Numbered from the stretch's first letter, positions 32,190 to 42,631 are shown. The stretch is 64,000 nucleotides of DNA from Oscillospiraceae bacterium (GCA_017481325.1 JAFUPG010000018.1:1-64000), one strand, 5' to 3'. Numbers and translations: made by a program. The notes: a model not told the origin generated them from the sequence alone.

Positions 32190-34031
32190 TTATTTATCCA
32201 AAGTCAGCAGACAGAAGCCGCCGGGCTCCAGCCAGTGATCGGAACCGTCAAAGTCCATGCATCTGCCGAAGCGGATGGAATAGCCCTCGGGTAGCTTGCG
32301 AACTCTGTCGGTGGCATTGACATAGATCAGGGCAATCTGCTTCTCGCTCTCACGGCTAAAGCAGACACTTCCCTGCCCTGCCTCGGTAACACGGATGGTA
32401 CCGTTCTTCAGGGCAGGCAACTCATTTTTCATTCGGCAGAGCGCACGGTAATAGCCGAGCAGATCCAGATCCTCGCCGTCCCAGGGATAGGTCTTGCGGC
32501 AGAAGGGATCCTCAAAACCCTCCAGCCCGGCCTCGTCGCCGTAGAAGATGCTTGCCATGCCGGGAAGGGTGAACTGCAGGAAAACCGCCAGGTGCAGCTT
32601 GTGCAGCGCTTTCGCCCGTACCTCCGGAGACATACGGTGGGTTGAGCGCTTGGCACGGGTCTCGGGGTACTCCTCTGCCAGAGCGGTGAAAATGCGCACC
32701 GTGTCATGGGAGCTGAGGAGATTCATCAGGCAGCAAAGCACCTGAGGCGGATAGTTCTCCGCCAGACTCATAATGCTCTCGCCAAAGGCAGTACCGTCAT
32801 CCCGTCCCAGGACGAAATCGATGATGGCCTTGCGCCAGGGGTAGTTCATGACGCTGTCCAGCTCGCCGTCGGTGAAATAATGACGGGATTCGCCGTAGCT
32901 GCGCTTGTTGGAGGCATCCTCCCAGACCTCGCCCAGAAGCATGGCATCGGGCTTCAGCTGACGCAGACGCTTTTTCAGACGAAGTACAAAGCTGTCCGGC
33001 AGCTCATCTACCACATCCAAGCGGAAACCGTCGGCACCCAGGCGAAGCCAGTGGGCTGCCACAGAGTCCTCTCCGTCAATGATGTAGTCCATGAAGCCGG
33101 GGTCGGTCTCTTCCACATTGGGAAGGGTGGGCATGCCCCACCATGCCTCGTATTTCTCCGGATAATTGGAGAAGCGATACCAGGAGCGGTAGGGCGATTC
33201 GGGATCGCTGACCGCACCGTGGCCGAAAATGCCCTTGGAGTCGAAATAGACACTGTTACTGCCCGTATGGGAGAAAACACCGTCTAAAATCACCCGCATA
33301 TTGCGGCTGTGGGCCTCCTCGCAGAGCAGGCGGAAGTCCTCCTCCGTGCCCAGCATGGGGTCAATCCGCTTATAATCGGCGGTATCGTAGCGGTGGTTGG
33401 AATAGGCCATAAAAATGGGGTTCAAATAGAGCATTGTCACCCCGAGATTCTGCAAATAGGGCAGTTTTTCCCGAATACCTGCCAGATTGCCGCCGAAGAA
33501 GTCGTTGCACCAGTTTCCCTCCTCGTCGGGAAGGTACTCAGGCAGATCGTTCCAGTTCTTATGGAGGGTGAAGGGGCGCAGCTTCTCCGTCAGGTCACAG
33601 TGGCCGGAGCGGTAGAAGCGGTCAGGCATGATCTGGTACATCACAGCCCCCCGGGCATAGTCCGGGGTAGTGAAATCCTCGGGGATCACGCTGAGCTGCC
33701 ACTTATCACCGGCCTCCATATTGGTGCCGCTCCCCTGCTTGAAGAGGCGGAAGCCGCCCTGTTCCTTGGTGAACTGGAACCAGTAAAAATACAGGCCGCT
33801 CCTTTCAGGATGGAAGTTGCACATCCAAATTCCGTAGTCGCCCTTACGCTCCGTCATGGACAGCGGTATCATTCTGACCACCTGCTGATCCTGATCCTCT
33901 AAAACCAGGCTGACGGCTGTTGCGCCGCTGGAGAAAGGAACGTGGATGCGAATAACGCAGTTTTGCCCCCTTCGGATGGTTCCGAAGGGGGTCTTGAACT
34001 GTATATTCCTGCTATCGAATAAGATACGCAT
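32190..34031 (-). CDS. GH13 alpha-glucan hydrolase (neopullulanase/cyclomaltodextrinase-like)
   Basis: 613-residue intracellular glycosidase; no signal peptide. An N-terminal beta-sandwich (residues 1-115) precedes a TIM barrel beginning YQIMPDRFYRSG. Catalytic residues are the nucleophile Asp339 (GFRLDVVDEL), acid/base Glu368 (LLGEVWE) and Asp443 (LSSHDTVR). Region I reads DGVFSHTG, as in neopullulanase-like members. It should cut alpha-1,4 and perhaps alpha-1,6 bonds of short glucans. Its start overlaps the glgP stop by one base, so it belongs to the glycogen operon and probably debranches or trims phosphorylase products. Confidence 0.88.
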   Translation of the reverse strand: MRILFDSRNIQFKTPFGTIRRGQNCVIRIHVPFSSGATAVSLVLEDQDQQVVRMIPLSMTERKGDYGIWMCNFHPERSGLYFYWFQFTKEQGGFRLFKQGSGTNMEAGDKWQLSVIPEDFTTPDYARGAVMYQIMPDRFYRSGHCDLTEKLRPFTLHKNWNDLPEYLPDEEGNWCNDFFGGNLAGIREKLPYLQNLGVTMLYLNPIFMAYSNHRYDTADYKRIDPMLGTEEDFRLLCEEAHSRNMRVILDGVFSHTGSNSVYFDSKGIFGHGAVSDPESPYRSWYRFSNYPEKYEAWWGMPTLPNVEETDPGFMDYIIDGEDSVAAHWLRLGADGFRLDVVDELPDSFVLRLKKRLRQLKPDAMLLGEVWEDASNKRSYGESRHYFTDGELDSVMNYPWRKAIIDFVLGRDDGTAFGESIMSLAENYPPQVLCCLMNLLSSHDTVRIFTALAEEYPETRAKRSTHRMSPEVRAKALHKLHLAVFLQFTLPGMASIFYGDEAGLEGFEDPFCRKTYPWDGEDLDLLGYYRALCRMKNELPALKNGTIRVTEAGQGSVCFSRESEKQIALIYVNATDRVRKLPEGYSIRFGRCMDFDGSDHWLEPGGFCLLTLDK

Positions 34032-36484
34032 TACTTCAGGTACCAGATGTCATCTGCATACTCCTCAACCGCACGGTCGGAGGAGAAGATGCCGGCCTTG
34101 GCAATGTTCACCAGGGACATATTGCCGAAGCGCTTCTGATCCAGGTAAGTCTTTGCCACATCCTCGTGGGCACGGGCATAGTCAGCAAAGTCAGCAATGG
34201 TCATATAGGGATCGGCAATGCCGAAGCGGTTGGTCAGGAGGCTGGCAACCAGATCGTCAAAGCGCTGACCCAGGATGCCGGAGGTGAGCATATCCAGAAC
34301 CTTCTGCAGGTCGGGCAGCTCTTCCAGGAAGCGGTTGGGATGGTAGCCCTGCTGCCACAGTGCATCTACCTCGTGGGCCTTCATGCCGAAGAGGAAGATG
34401 TTCTCGTCGCCGACCTGCTCGTGGATCTCCACGTTAGCGCCGTCCAGCGTGCCGATGGTGACAGCGCCGTTGATCATCAACTTCATGTTGCCGGTGCCGG
34501 AGGCTTCCTTGCCGGCCACAGAGATCTGCTCGGAGATATCGGCGGCGGGGATGATGATCTCAGCCAGGGAAACCTTGTAGTCCTCGATGAAGACCACCTT
34601 CAGCTTGTCACGGACATCGGGATCATTGTTGATGAAGTTGGAAACGGCAACGATCAGGCTGATGATCTGCTTGGCACGGATGTAACCGGCAGAGGCCTTA
34701 GCGGCGAAGATGAAGGTACGGGGCACCCAATCCTTCTGAGGATCGGCCTTGATCTGATTGTACAGGTGCAGGACATGGAGGATATTCAGCAGCTGGCGCT
34801 TGTACTCATGGAGGCGCTTGATCTGAATATCAAAGATGGAGTCGGGATCCACACGGACACCGTTGCGGTCAGCGATGAGGGCAGCCAGGCGCTCCTTGTT
34901 CTTGCGCTTGATGGCTCTCAGGTCGGCCAGAACCTTCTCATCGTCCTGGTACTTCATCAGCTTCTCCAGGTCACGGGCATCACGCTTGAAGCCGTCGCCG
35001 ATGAGATCGGTGAGGTAGGAGGTGAGCAGGGGGTTGGACTGGCACAGCCAGCGGCGGTAGGCGATACCGTTGGTGACATTGCAGAAGCGGTCGGGGGTGA
35101 TGTTGCAGTAATCACGGAAGATGCCGTTCTTCAGAATGTCGGTGTGGAGCTTGGAAACACCGTTGACCTTGTGGCAGGCAGCCAGGCAGAGGTTTGCCAT
35201 GCGGATCTCGCCGTTGGCGATGACTGCCATGTAGTTGATCTTGCCCCAGTCGCCGGGGTAGACGGTGGACAGGTTCTCAATGAGGCGGCGGTTGATCTCT
35301 TCGCAGATGGAGTATACTCTGGGCAACTGCTCACGGAACAGGTCAACGCTCCAGCGCTCCAGAGCCTCGCTCATAACAGTATGGTTGGTGTAGGACAGGG
35401 TCTTGCAGGTGATCTCCCAGGCACGATCCCAGCCGTACTCGAACTCGTCAACCAGCAGACGCATCAGCTCGGGCACACAGAGAGCGGGGTGGGTATCGTT
35501 AATGTGGATGGCAACCTTCTCGCCCAGGTTGTCATAGGTGCGGTACTTCTTGAAATGCTTCTTGAGGATGCTCTGCAGAGAAGCAGACACCAGCAAATAC
35601 TGCTGCTTCAGGCGCAGACGCTTGCCCTGGATGTGGTCATCGGCAGGATAGAGAACCTTGGAAATGGTCTCTGCCATAGCGTTGCGCTCCAGTGCACGGA
35701 CGTAGTCGCCACGGGAGAAAGCAGCCATATCGAAGCTCTGGGGCAGCTTGGCGCTCCAGAGGATCAGGCGGTTGGAAGCGTCGGAATCATAGCCGGAGAT
35801 GAACAGATCATGGGGCACTGCGGTGACAGAGTTGTAGCCAACCTGAGCCACCTTGAACTTGCCGTTGTCATCGATCCACTCACGGACCTCGCCGCCGAAC
35901 TTGATCTCCACAGCGTCGTCCTCACGGGGCCGGAGCCATACGTCGCCCTTTTCCAGCCAGTTGTCGGGGAACTCCATCTGCCAGCCGTCCACGATCTTCT
36001 GACGGAAGATACCGAACTCGTAGCGGATGGAATAGCCGGTGACAGGATAGCCCATACCGGTGGCTGCGTCCATGTAGCAGGAAGCCAGTCTGCCCAGACC
36101 GCCGTTGCCCAGACCTGCGTCGGGCTCCATTTCGTAGAGGGCATCAATGTTATAGCCGGCGTCCTTGAGTACCTTGCGAGCCTCTTCCTCGATGCCGAGG
36201 TTGAAGAGGTTGTTGCGCAGGCTGGTGCCTACCAGGAACTCCATGGACATATAATAAACTTCCTTGCGCTCCTTGTCAGCGCAATCGTTGTTAAAGGTAC
36301 GGTTCTTCTCTGCCAGCAGCTCACGAACCATAGTGCAGAGGGCTCGGTAGACCTGCTTTTCCGTGGCGTCAGCCAGATCGCAGCCGAAAATACGGCGGAG
36401 CTCGGCATTCAGAGCAGACTTCACGTTGATGTTGTGCTCGGGACGGGATGTTTCGACTTTCTTCTTGGATGTTTGCTTGCTCAT
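34031..36484 (-). CDS. glgP: Glycogen phosphorylase
   Basis: 817-residue PLP-dependent GT35 enzyme releasing glucose-1-phosphate from glycogen. N-terminal YYMSMEFLVGTSLRNNL and GNGGLGRLASC are diagnostic, as is the C-terminal PLP site EASGTGNMKLMINGAVTIGT, with the PLP lysine in GNMKL. DGANVEI and GMKAHEVDAL follow. Full length. RBS CAGGAGG precedes the ATG, 24 nt after glgA. It provides the degradative arm of the operon. Confidence 0.96.
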   Translation of the reverse strand: MSKQTSKKKVETSRPEHNINVKSALNAELRRIFGCDLADATEKQVYRALCTMVRELLAEKNRTFNNDCADKERKEVYYMSMEFLVGTSLRNNLFNLGIEEEARKVLKDAGYNIDALYEMEPDAGLGNGGLGRLASCYMDAATGMGYPVTGYSIRYEFGIFRQKIVDGWQMEFPDNWLEKGDVWLRPREDDAVEIKFGGEVREWIDDNGKFKVAQVGYNSVTAVPHDLFISGYDSDASNRLILWSAKLPQSFDMAAFSRGDYVRALERNAMAETISKVLYPADDHIQGKRLRLKQQYLLVSASLQSILKKHFKKYRTYDNLGEKVAIHINDTHPALCVPELMRLLVDEFEYGWDRAWEITCKTLSYTNHTVMSEALERWSVDLFREQLPRVYSICEEINRRLIENLSTVYPGDWGKINYMAVIANGEIRMANLCLAACHKVNGVSKLHTDILKNGIFRDYCNITPDRFCNVTNGIAYRRWLCQSNPLLTSYLTDLIGDGFKRDARDLEKLMKYQDDEKVLADLRAIKRKNKERLAALIADRNGVRVDPDSIFDIQIKRLHEYKRQLLNILHVLHLYNQIKADPQKDWVPRTFIFAAKASAGYIRAKQIISLIVAVSNFINNDPDVRDKLKVVFIEDYKVSLAEIIIPAADISEQISVAGKEASGTGNMKLMINGAVTIGTLDGANVEIHEQVGDENIFLFGMKAHEVDALWQQGYHPNRFLEELPDLQKVLDMLTSGILGQRFDDLVASLLTNRFGIADPYMTIADFADYARAHEDVAKTYLDQKRFGNMSLVNIAKAGIFSSDRAVEEYADDIWYLK

Positions 36485-36508
36485 AGGATCCTCCTGAAAA
36501 AACTTGGT

Positions 36509-37945
36509 TTATTTCTTTATTCCATGCAGCTCTTGATACATCTGCATATATTCACTTGCAGGTACTTTCCAACTGAAATCGCACTGCATATCACGCTGTG
36601 CCAGGGCATTCCACTGATCACGGTCAGAGTAGAACAGGTCTACCGCACGCTCAATGGCCCCCATGAAATCATCGGCGTTGTAGCTCTGGAAGGTGAAGCC
36701 TCTGCCCTCTTTGGTCTCGGGGTTGTAGGGAGGCACGGTATCCTTCAGGCCGCCGGTGGACGCAACCACAGGCACGGTGCCGTAGCGCATGGCGATCAGC
36801 TGAGACAGGCCGCAGGGTTCGGACTTGGAAGGCATCAGATAGATATCCGAACCGGCATAGACACGGCTGGCCAGCTTGGGATCAAAGGCCAGCTTCACTG
36901 CCACCTTGCCGGGATGCTGGTGAGCCAGGGCGCTGAGAATAAACTCATACTGCTTCTCGCCGGTGCCGACGATAACCAGCTGCACATCCTTCTCCAGCAG
37001 ACGGTTGGCGATGTGGCACAGAAGGTCGATGCCCTTATGGCCTGCCAAACGGGTGACCATGGCCAGAATGGGGGTATCCACATCGGTACGCAGACCCAGT
37101 TCTTTGCGGAGTGCCAGCTTGTTCTCCCACTTACCTGCCATCTGGGCTGCGCTGTAGTTCACGGACAGGGCTGCATCGGTGGCGGGGTCATAGACACCGG
37201 TATCGATGCCGTTGGTGATGCCCCAGAGCCATTTGTTGCGGAGAATGCCGTCCAGACGGTGGGCATAGTAAGGATAGCACAGTTCCTGAGCGTAGGTCTT
37301 GGAAACGGTGGTGACAATATCAGCGACTTCGATAGCACCCTTCATCATGTTGATAGCGCCGTCAAAGGTCATATAACTGCGGTATTCCTCGGGCAGACCC
37401 AGGGTATTGCTGAAGAAGTGGTTATCCGCCCAGCCCTGGTACTCCACATTGTGAATGGTGAAGACGGTCTTGGCATAGGGGCACCACTGCTGATACAGCG
37501 CACGGCAGTAGACAATTCCCATAGCCGCCTGCCAGTCGTGGCAGTGGAGGATATCGGGCTTAAAGTCCAGATGGTACAGAGCCGCCATGACAGCCTTGGA
37601 GAAGTAGGCAAAGCGTTCGCCGTCGTCGAAGTCACCGTAAACGGTGCCTCTGGCGCCGAAGTAGTAGTCATTGTCAATGAAGTAGACCTGCAGCTTCTTG
37701 CGGCGGCTCTTCAGGCGGAAAATGCCCACATAGCTCTCTCTCCAGGACAGCTCCATGGAGAAGGAGCCGACCTGCTCCACGACAATCTCGGGGTTCTGCT
37801 TAATACGCTTATAGTAGGGCAGGAATAAGCAGACTTCGTTGCCCTTGAGCTTGGCAAGCTCTCCGGGAAGAGCCTGCATCACATCGCCTAAGCCACCGGT
37901 TTTGACAAAGGGGGCGGCTTCCGATGCGATCATTGCGATTTTCAT
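36509..37945 (-). CDS. glgA: Glycogen synthase
   Basis: 478-residue GT5 enzyme transferring glucose from ADP-glucose to the growing alpha-1,4 chain. The N-terminal KTGGLGDV (residues 15-22) binds ADP-glucose. The C-terminal GT-B half carries the catalytic ExxxxGL motif (SKSEPCGLSQLIAMRYGTVPVV). The start overlaps the glgD stop by 4 nt, indicating coupled translation of synthesis enzymes. Confidence 0.96.
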   Translation of the reverse strand: MKIAMIASEAAPFVKTGGLGDVMQALPGELAKLKGNEVCLFLPYYKRIKQNPEIVVEQVGSFSMELSWRESYVGIFRLKSRRKKLQVYFIDNDYYFGARGTVYGDFDDGERFAYFSKAVMAALYHLDFKPDILHCHDWQAAMGIVYCRALYQQWCPYAKTVFTIHNVEYQGWADNHFFSNTLGLPEEYRSYMTFDGAINMMKGAIEVADIVTTVSKTYAQELCYPYYAHRLDGILRNKWLWGITNGIDTGVYDPATDAALSVNYSAAQMAGKWENKLALRKELGLRTDVDTPILAMVTRLAGHKGIDLLCHIANRLLEKDVQLVIVGTGEKQYEFILSALAHQHPGKVAVKLAFDPKLASRVYAGSDIYLMPSKSEPCGLSQLIAMRYGTVPVVASTGGLKDTVPPYNPETKEGRGFTFQSYNADDFMGAIERAVDLFYSDRDQWNALAQRDMQCDFSWKVPASEYMQMYQELHGIKK

Positions 37946-39063
37946 ACGATCTCTCCTCTTTTAATTACCAGCGGATATTCCTTGGTACCGCACAGGCGCT
38001 TGCCCGGGCCGATGACAACATCCTTATCCAGGATGACGCACTCCAGCTCGGCGCCTTCACCGATGATGCAGTCCTGCATGATGATGCTCTCCTTGACCTT
38101 GGCATCCTTGCCCAGGGTCACGCCCCGGAACAAAATGGAGCGCTCGGCGCAGCCTTCCAAGGAGCAGCCATCAGCCACGATGCAATCATCGATCTGAGAA
38201 TCCACACCGTAGTAAGAGGGAACCTCATTGCGGACGGTGGTATAAATGGTGCGGTTGGAACGGTTGAACAGGCCATGGCGAACCTCGGGGTCCAGGAGCT
38301 TCAGGCTGTTCTGGAAGAATTCCGCAGTGCTTTCATTAAACAACGCTACGCCCTGGAAGCGGTAGGCATTGACCTTTGCGCCCAGCTTGGCGAAAGCGTA
38401 CATGACTAAGTCACGCTCGAAGTGGTAGTAGCTCCGTGCCACAGCCTCTGTGACACGCTGGATCAGATAGTCACGGCGCATGACGAAGATACCCATACAG
38501 GCCAGATAGCTCTCATCGGCGCAGTAGTCCACGGCGATATCGGTGACCTTGCCGTCCTCATCAGCCTTGACAGCCATATCCAGCTGTTTTACACCGTTGG
38601 AAATGCCGTCTTTGACCATAACGGTGACATCTGCACCGGAGGCAATGTGATTCTCTACCACTTCATTCAGATCCACAGCGCAGAGCACAGCGCTGTCAGA
38701 CAGGACCACATAGTCCTCCTTGGCCAGGGTGAAGAAGTCAATGGCATCATTGAGTGCCTCCAACTTACCTCTCCAGAAGCCGTTGTGTCCCTGAGCAAAG
38801 GGGGTCAGGTACTCCAGGCCACCCTCTTGCAGGTTCAGATCCCACTCTTGGCCGGAACCAACGTGGTTCATCAGGGATTGATAATTATGCTTGGTAATAA
38901 TACCAATATGGCGGATGCCGGAATTGGTCATATTGGACAGGGAAAAGTCGATCTGGCGGTAACGGCCGCCGTAGGGAAGGGATGCCATGGTGCGCTTATT
39001 GGTTAAATCGCCTAAGGAAGTTTCGTAAATATTTGCGAAAATTACACCCATCGTGGTATTCAT
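37942..39063 (-). CDS. glgD: ADP-glucose pyrophosphorylase regulatory-type subunit GlgD
   Basis: 373-residue nucleotidyltransferase-like protein. It follows the GlgC fold (PYGGRYRQIDFSLSNMTNSGI, the left-handed beta-helix near 290-350) but lacks the N-terminal GGxGxRL substrate loop, which reads FANIYETSLGDL. This is the hallmark of Firmicutes GlgD, which stimulates GlgC rather than catalysing. The ATG at 39063 follows TGAGGT; a GTG at 39078 is possible. glgC lies 30 nt upstream. Confidence 0.93.
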   Translation of the reverse strand: MNTTMGVIFANIYETSLGDLTNKRTMASLPYGGRYRQIDFSLSNMTNSGIRHIGIITKHNYQSLMNHVGSGQEWDLNLQEGGLEYLTPFAQGHNGFWRGKLEALNDAIDFFTLAKEDYVVLSDSAVLCAVDLNEVVENHIASGADVTVMVKDGISNGVKQLDMAVKADEDGKVTDIAVDYCADESYLACMGIFVMRRDYLIQRVTEAVARSYYHFERDLVMYAFAKLGAKVNAYRFQGVALFNESTAEFFQNSLKLLDPEVRHGLFNRSNRTIYTTVRNEVPSYYGVDSQIDDCIVADGCSLEGCAERSILFRGVTLGKDAKVKESIIMQDCIIGEGAELECVILDKDVVIGPGKRLCGTKEYPLVIKRGEIV

Positions 39064-39093
39064 AGCCTTGTACCTCACTTTCCCTTTCTACAC

Positions 39094-40281
39094 TTATCGG
39101 ATCTCGCCGGGCTTGACAGCTTCGTTGGCAGGGATTACCTTGCCCTTGCCGATGACAGCAATGCTCTTCTCTTCGCCGGGGCCGAAGCTGCCGCCGATGA
39201 TGGCACCTCTGCTGATGACACAGCCCTCGCCCACAATGGTATGGCGCACAATGGCACCGGACTCAATGCGGACATTGGGCATGATAACGCTGTCCTCTAC
39301 GATGGCGCCGGACTCGATGATGCAGCCGTTAGAGATGACGCTGTGGCTGATATTGCCGTAGATCTCGCAGCCTTCAGCCACCAGGCAGTTCTCGTTCTTG
39401 GACTCCTTGGCGATAAAGCTGGAGGGCATGGCGTAGTTTCTGGCATAGATGCGGTTGCCGCTGGCATCGGACAGGTCGAACTCAGGCTCAGTACCCAGAA
39501 GCTCCATATTGGCCTCCCAGAGGGAGCTGATGGTGCCCACATCCTTCCAGTAGCCCTGGAATTCGTAAGCATAGAGCTTGTGTCCGCTTTCCAACAGAGC
39601 GGGAATGATGTTCTTGCCGAAGTCATTGCTGGACTTGGGATCCTCTTCGTCGGCAATGAGGAATTCACGGAGGACTTTCCAGTTGAAGATGTAGATACCC
39701 ATGGAGGCATTGGTGCTCTTGGGCTTCTTGGGCTTCTCTTCGAACTCGTAGATGGAGCCGTCTTCGTTGGTATTCATGATGCCGAAGCGGCTGGCCTCCT
39801 CAATAGGCACGGTACGGACGGCAATGGTGCAATCGGCGCCCTGCTGCTCATGGCAGCGGAGCATGGCGGCATAGTCCATCTTGTAGATATGGTCGCCGGA
39901 GAGGATCAGCACATAGTCCGGGTCGTAGCGCTCAATAAAGGGGATATTCTGATAGATGGCATTGGCCGTGCCCTTATACCATTCGGATTTCTTGCTTCTG
40001 GCATAGGGGGGTAGCACCTGCACACCGCCATGGCTGCGGTTTAAGTGCCAAGGCTGGCCATTGCCGATGTATTCGTTTAATTCCAGGGGCTGATATTGGG
40101 TCAGGATGCCTACGGTATCGATGCCGGAGTTGACGCAATTGGACAGAGGGAAGTCAATGATGCGGTATTTACCACCAAAGGGAACAGCAGGTTTTGCGGT
40201 GTTTTCCGTCAGTACCATCAGACGGCTGCCCTGACCACCGGCCAGGAGCATTGCGACACATTGCTTTTTCTGAAAGTTCAT
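39094..40281 (-). CDS. glgC: Glucose-1-phosphate adenylyltransferase catalytic subunit
   Basis: 395-residue enzyme making ADP-glucose from ATP and glucose-1-phosphate. The LAGGQGSRL loop (residues 13-21) and [15 protein letters not shown] follow the catalytic GlgC pattern. [10 protein letters not shown] near 165 and [10 protein letters not shown] contact the sugar phosphate. The C-terminal third is a beta-helix with hexapeptide-like repeats. The ATG at 40281 gives an AGGAG spacer of 8 nt; 40287 is an alternative. The gene begins 2 nt after glgB. Confidence 0.96.
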   Translation of the reverse strand: MNFQKKQCVAMLLAGGQGSRLMVLTENTAKPAVPFGGKYRIIDFPLSNCVNSGIDTVGILTQYQPLELNEYIGNGQPWHLNRSHGGVQVLPPYARSKKSEWYKGTANAIYQNIPFIERYDPDYVLILSGDHIYKMDYAAMLRCHEQQGADCTIAVRTVPIEEASRFGIMNTNEDGSIYEFEEKPKKPKSTNASMGIYIFNWKVLREFLIADEEDPKSSNDFGKNIIPALLESGHKLYAYEFQGYWKDVGTISSLWEANMELLGTEPEFDLSDASGNRIYARNYAMPSSFIAKESKNENCLVAEGCEIYGNISHSVISNGCIIESGAIVEDSVIMPNVRIESGAIVRHTIVGEGCVISRGAIIGGSFGPGEEKSIAVIGKGKVIPANEAVKPGEIR

Positions 40282-40283
40282 GC

Positions 40284-42188
40284 TCATTTCTCCTTGTCAT
40301 TTTTTGATTTCCGAGGGGGTACGATCCGTTTATAGAAGGCAACCGACAGAGGTGCGAGAGTGAATTCACCGCTGTAGGGCTGCCCATGCAGGGGATTTTT
40401 ATGCGCAGTGACAACAGAAAGCTCTGTTCCGCTGCCACCGTAGATCACATCGTCGCTGGATAACAAGGGTTCGTAGCGGCCGGCCTTGGGAAGCCCCATG
40501 GAGTAATTCTCCCATTTGACCGGACAGAAATTGAAGATACACAGCAGTTCCCTGCCCCGCCGGTCAATGCGGCGGAAGGAGAGGACATTGTGGTCACAGT
40601 CGTCCACCGTGATCCACTCGAAGCCGCCCCAATCGGTGTCGTTACTCCAGAGGCTGCTGTGGGCTAAGTAGAAATGGTTCAGATCTCGGACAAAGCCCTG
40701 CATCTGGCGGTGTCGCTCGTAGTCCAAAAGGAGCCAGTCCAGTTCGCTGTCAAAACGCCACTCAATGAACTGGGCAAATTCATTGCCCATGAAGCTCAGC
40801 TTCTTGCCGGGGTGGGCCATCATAAAGCCGTAGAGCAGGCGCAGATTGCTGAATTTATCGTCGTACTCCCCGGGCATTTTATTGATGAGGGAGCGTTTGC
40901 CGTGGACAACCTCGTCGTGGGACAGAGGCAGGATGAAATTCTCCGAATAGGCATAGGTCATGGAGAAGGTCAGTTTATTATGGCAGCCCTTGCGGAACAG
41001 GGGATCCTGGGACATATAGTCCAGCACATCGTGCATCCAGCCCATATTCCACTTATACAAGAAGCCCAAGCCGCCGTCGTAGTCCGGTCGGGTGACCAGG
41101 GGGAAGGCGGTAGACTCCTCGGCGGCAGACAGGGCATTGCGCCGCACGGAGAAAAGGGCTCGGTTCAGCTTCCGCAGAAAGGCAATGGCCTCTAAATTCT
41201 CCTTGCCGCCGAAGCGGTTGGGACGGTATTCCTGCCGGCCGTAGTCCAAGTAGAGCATGGAGGCCACCGCATCCACCCGGATGCCGTCGAAGTGGTAAAG
41301 CTCCAGCCAGTAGACCGCATTGGAAATCAGGAAGGACTGTACCTCTCCCCTGCCCAGGTCGAAAATACGGGTGGTCCACTCGGGATGCTCGTTCATCATG
41401 GGGTCGGAGAGCTCGTAGCAGCAGCTGCCATCAAACTCGCACAGGCCGTGCTCATCCTTTGGGAAATGTGCAGGAACCCAATCCAGAATTACACCGATGC
41501 CCGCCCGGTGGCACAGATCCACAAAGCGCATCAGCTGCCGGGGCCGGCCGTATCGGGAGGTGGGGGCATAATAACCCGTGACCTGATAGCCCCAGGAGGG
41601 GTCGTAGGGATACTCGGAAATGGGCATCAGCTCGATGTGGGTATAGCCCATGTCCTTGACATAGGGAATCAGCAGTTCTGCCAGTTCCTCATAATCGTAG
41701 TAGCTGCCGTCTTCCTTTCGCCGCCAGGAGCCCGGATGCACCTCGTAGATATTCATAGGGCTGTCCAGCAGGCGGCGCTTGCCCTGCTGACGGCGATAAG
41801 CCGTATCTCCCCAGGGATACTCCTCCAGCGTGCAAATCATGCCGGAGGTCTCCGGCATGGTCTGGGCACGGAAGCTGTAAGGGTCAGTCTTCAGCAGCTT
41901 CTCGCCTTCGGCGGTGCGGATGCAGTATTTATAACTCTGCCCCTCTTTGGCGTAAACACTGAAGGCTTCCCACACGCCGCCACGGAGAAGGGTCATCGGG
42001 AGATCCTCGGGATTCCAGAAATTCCAGTCGCCTACCACGCTGACAGAGGCAGCATTGGGCGCCCACACACGGAAAACATAACCGGGCACGCCGTCCCGTT
42101 CCGCTTTGTGGCAACCCATATAGGTATAGGCATGGAGCTCGTCGCCGTCACCGAAGCGCTTCAGTGCGGCTTGTAAAGACTGTTCCAT
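40284..42188 (-). CDS. glgB: 1,4-alpha-glucan branching enzyme
   Basis: 634-residue GH13 branching enzyme that makes alpha-1,6 links in glycogen. CBM48-like N-terminal domain ([22 protein letters not shown]), then the barrel with [10 protein letters not shown], nucleophile Asp306 in [12 protein letters not shown], the acid/base segment [12 protein letters not shown], and [15 protein letters not shown]. The ATG at 42188 follows AAAGGAG; the extra N-terminal frame covers the promoter. First gene of the glgB-C-D-A-P-GH13 operon. Confidence 0.95.
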   Translation of the reverse strand: MEQSLQAALKRFGDGDELHAYTYMGCHKAERDGVPGYVFRVWAPNAASVSVVGDWNFWNPEDLPMTLLRGGVWEAFSVYAKEGQSYKYCIRTAEGEKLLKTDPYSFRAQTMPETSGMICTLEEYPWGDTAYRRQQGKRRLLDSPMNIYEVHPGSWRRKEDGSYYDYEELAELLIPYVKDMGYTHIELMPISEYPYDPSWGYQVTGYYAPTSRYGRPRQLMRFVDLCHRAGIGVILDWVPAHFPKDEHGLCEFDGSCCYELSDPMMNEHPEWTTRIFDLGRGEVQSFLISNAVYWLELYHFDGIRVDAVASMLYLDYGRQEYRPNRFGGKENLEAIAFLRKLNRALFSVRRNALSAAEESTAFPLVTRPDYDGGLGFLYKWNMGWMHDVLDYMSQDPLFRKGCHNKLTFSMTYAYSENFILPLSHDEVVHGKRSLINKMPGEYDDKFSNLRLLYGFMMAHPGKKLSFMGNEFAQFIEWRFDSELDWLLLDYERHRQMQGFVRDLNHFYLAHSSLWSNDTDWGGFEWITVDDCDHNVLSFRRIDRRGRELLCIFNFCPVKWENYSMGLPKAGRYEPLLSSDDVIYGGSGTELSVVTAHKNPLHGQPYSGEFTLAPLSVAFYKRIVPPRKSKNDKEK

Positions 42189-42234
42189 AGCGTCTCCTTT
42201 GATTATACTAAGCCGAGTATATACACACACTTCA

Positions 42235-42262
42235 ATTATACTACTTTGCACAAAAAATGCAA
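42235..42262 (-). promoter_or_regulatory. Promoter of the glycogen operon
   Basis: Minus strand TTGCAT, 16-nt spacer, TATAAT, 47 nt before glgB. The -35 box is shared with the cre-like site. Confidence 0.7.
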
Positions 42263-42271
42263 GCGCTTTCA
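42258..42271 (-). promoter_or_regulatory. cre-like (CcpA) site over the glg -35 box
   Basis: TGAAAGCGCTTGCA on the minus strand differs from the cre consensus TGWAANCGNTNWCA at one position and is almost fully palindromic around AGCGCT. It covers the -35 box, a position expected for carbon catabolite repression. Confidence 0.65.
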
Positions 42272-42409
42272 TGAAATTCTAACAAATTTGTTGAATTTCC
42301 CCTCTATGCAAAAAAATTTTTTGATTTTTTAGTTATTGTACTGATAAATCACCGAAAATACAGGAGAAATCCGAAAGAAAAAAGCAATATTTCTTTCCAA
42401 AACAATGGC

Positions 42410-42438
42410 TTGACAAACGGGTTTTTCGGGAATAAAAT
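42410..42438 (+). promoter_or_regulatory. Sigma-A promoter of mgtE
   Basis: TTGACA, 17-nt spacer, TAAAAT. The transcript would begin near 42445, just at a small hairpin GGGCA-ATTA-TGCCC (42447-42460), giving a leader of about 185 nt. Confidence 0.75.
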
Positions 42439-42487
42439 AAAAGTTAGGGCAATTATGCCCAAATTGACTGAAAAAGGAGGGAACAGC

Positions 42488-42577
42488 ATGGACGCAGGGA
42501 GCAGTAGCGGCGCTGCAGCGACAGGCCGAAGTAGCCAGGGAGAGCTCTGCGGTCCGTGGAGTGTTTCCCTATCATAA
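42488..42577 (+). CDS. Putative 29-residue leader peptide upstream of mgtE
   Basis: Short open frame with a very strong ribosome site (AAAAAGGAGGGAACAGC-ATG) inside the mgtE leader. It encodes a Ser/Gly/Ala-rich peptide beginning MDAGSSSGAAATGRSS, ending GPWSVSLS, with stop TAA 54 nt before mgtE. Composition does not resemble a signal peptide or membrane helix. Its Shine-Dalgarno is better than that of most genes here, which argues it is translated. It may act as a sensing upstream ORF for Mg2+ or simply be a small protein. The same bases could instead form a structured RNA, since several GC-rich complementary words are present. Confidence 0.5.
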   Translation: MDAGSSSGAAATGRSSQGELCGPWSVSLS

Positions 42578-42631
42578 ATAGACGGCTTGCGCTGCTTTCC
42601 TTGTAAAATATCAATCAGGAGGAATGCAGTT

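Noticed and set aside
34166..37828. 1220-codon open frame on the plus strand
   Set aside because: Antisense shadow of glgP and glgA, which carry all their catalytic motifs.
42440..42631. M-box (ykoK) Mg2+ riboswitch ahead of mgtE
   Set aside because: The leader is about 185 nt and lacks the conserved M-box segments that I know; the strong short ORF explains the region better.
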